From assembly GCF_049587675.1 (NCBI RefSeq), contig NZ_JBAVEJ010000263.1, forward strand, positions 1 through 5,481: a DNA stretch of 5,481 bases, written 5' to 3'. Positions within the stretch are counted from its first letter, which is position 1; each line of letters begins with the position of its first letter. Under the pieces are notes generated by a model, which did no database searches, was not told the origin of the DNA, and saw only the letters and a program-made list of their open reading frames with translations. Position numbers and translations under genes: made by a program. Shown here piece after piece: positions 5,416 to 5,481 of this stretch. Source of the DNA: Sulfuricaulis sp049587675 (GTDB lineage: Bacteria; Pseudomonadota; Gammaproteobacteria; Acidiferrobacterales; Sulfurifustaceae).

Positions 5416-5481
5416 GCGCGGACGATAGTGCAAGGTCTTACCTTGCTTCCACCAGAAGTAAACGGAAAAACCGTGTCAGAC

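Overview
The window looks like chromosomal DNA of a moderately GC-rich proteobacterium, most likely a gammaproteobacterium. This rests on the protein families present (a Pcm very close to the gamma/beta-proteobacterial consensus and a small 'HAVLHKIEGD' family protein) and on the GC-rich hairpin repeats of the kind scattered through beta/gamma genomes. No species marker is present, so the placement is an inference.

Layout. Positions 1-369 hold the 5' part of an unrecognised conserved-looking gene on the minus strand that runs off the left edge. Positions 370-1015 form a divergent intergenic region of about 650 bp with no convincing gene. It contains a cluster of hairpins and dispersed-repeat units, including an inverted pair of 21-bp arms and a solitary unit that resembles a type I-E CRISPR repeat but forms no array. 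Positions 1016-4840 hold a tight three-gene plus-strand cluster: pcm with a signal peptide, an 818-residue membrane protein with a spermidine-synthase-like central domain, and a small exported protein of unknown function. The gaps are 10 bp and then either a 4-bp GTGA overlap or 26 bp, depending on the start used. Positions 4841-5166 are gene-poor and show some secondary structure, an A6 and a T9 run, and one doubtful short minus-strand frame. Positions 5167-5415 encode a small alpha-helical conserved hypothetical protein on the minus strand, possibly starting slightly upstream.

How the genes may work together. The most interesting reading is that all three plus-strand products act outside the cytoplasm. 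Pcm has a clear Sec signal peptide ending in AQA. In the 818-residue protein, the positive charges in the loops indicate 7 + 7 membrane helices with the N-terminus inside, which places the aminopropyltransferase/methyltransferase-like domain in the periplasm. That domain also seems to lack the first Asp of the aminopropyltransferase DxxD motif, so it is probably not a normal spermidine synthase. The third product has a signal peptide too. Two S-adenosylmethionine-type folds predicted in a compartment with no known SAM pool, encoded side by side, suggest an extracytoplasmic repair or modification system. The membrane protein might handle or deliver the SAM-like cofactor. This is a hypothesis from sequence and context only.
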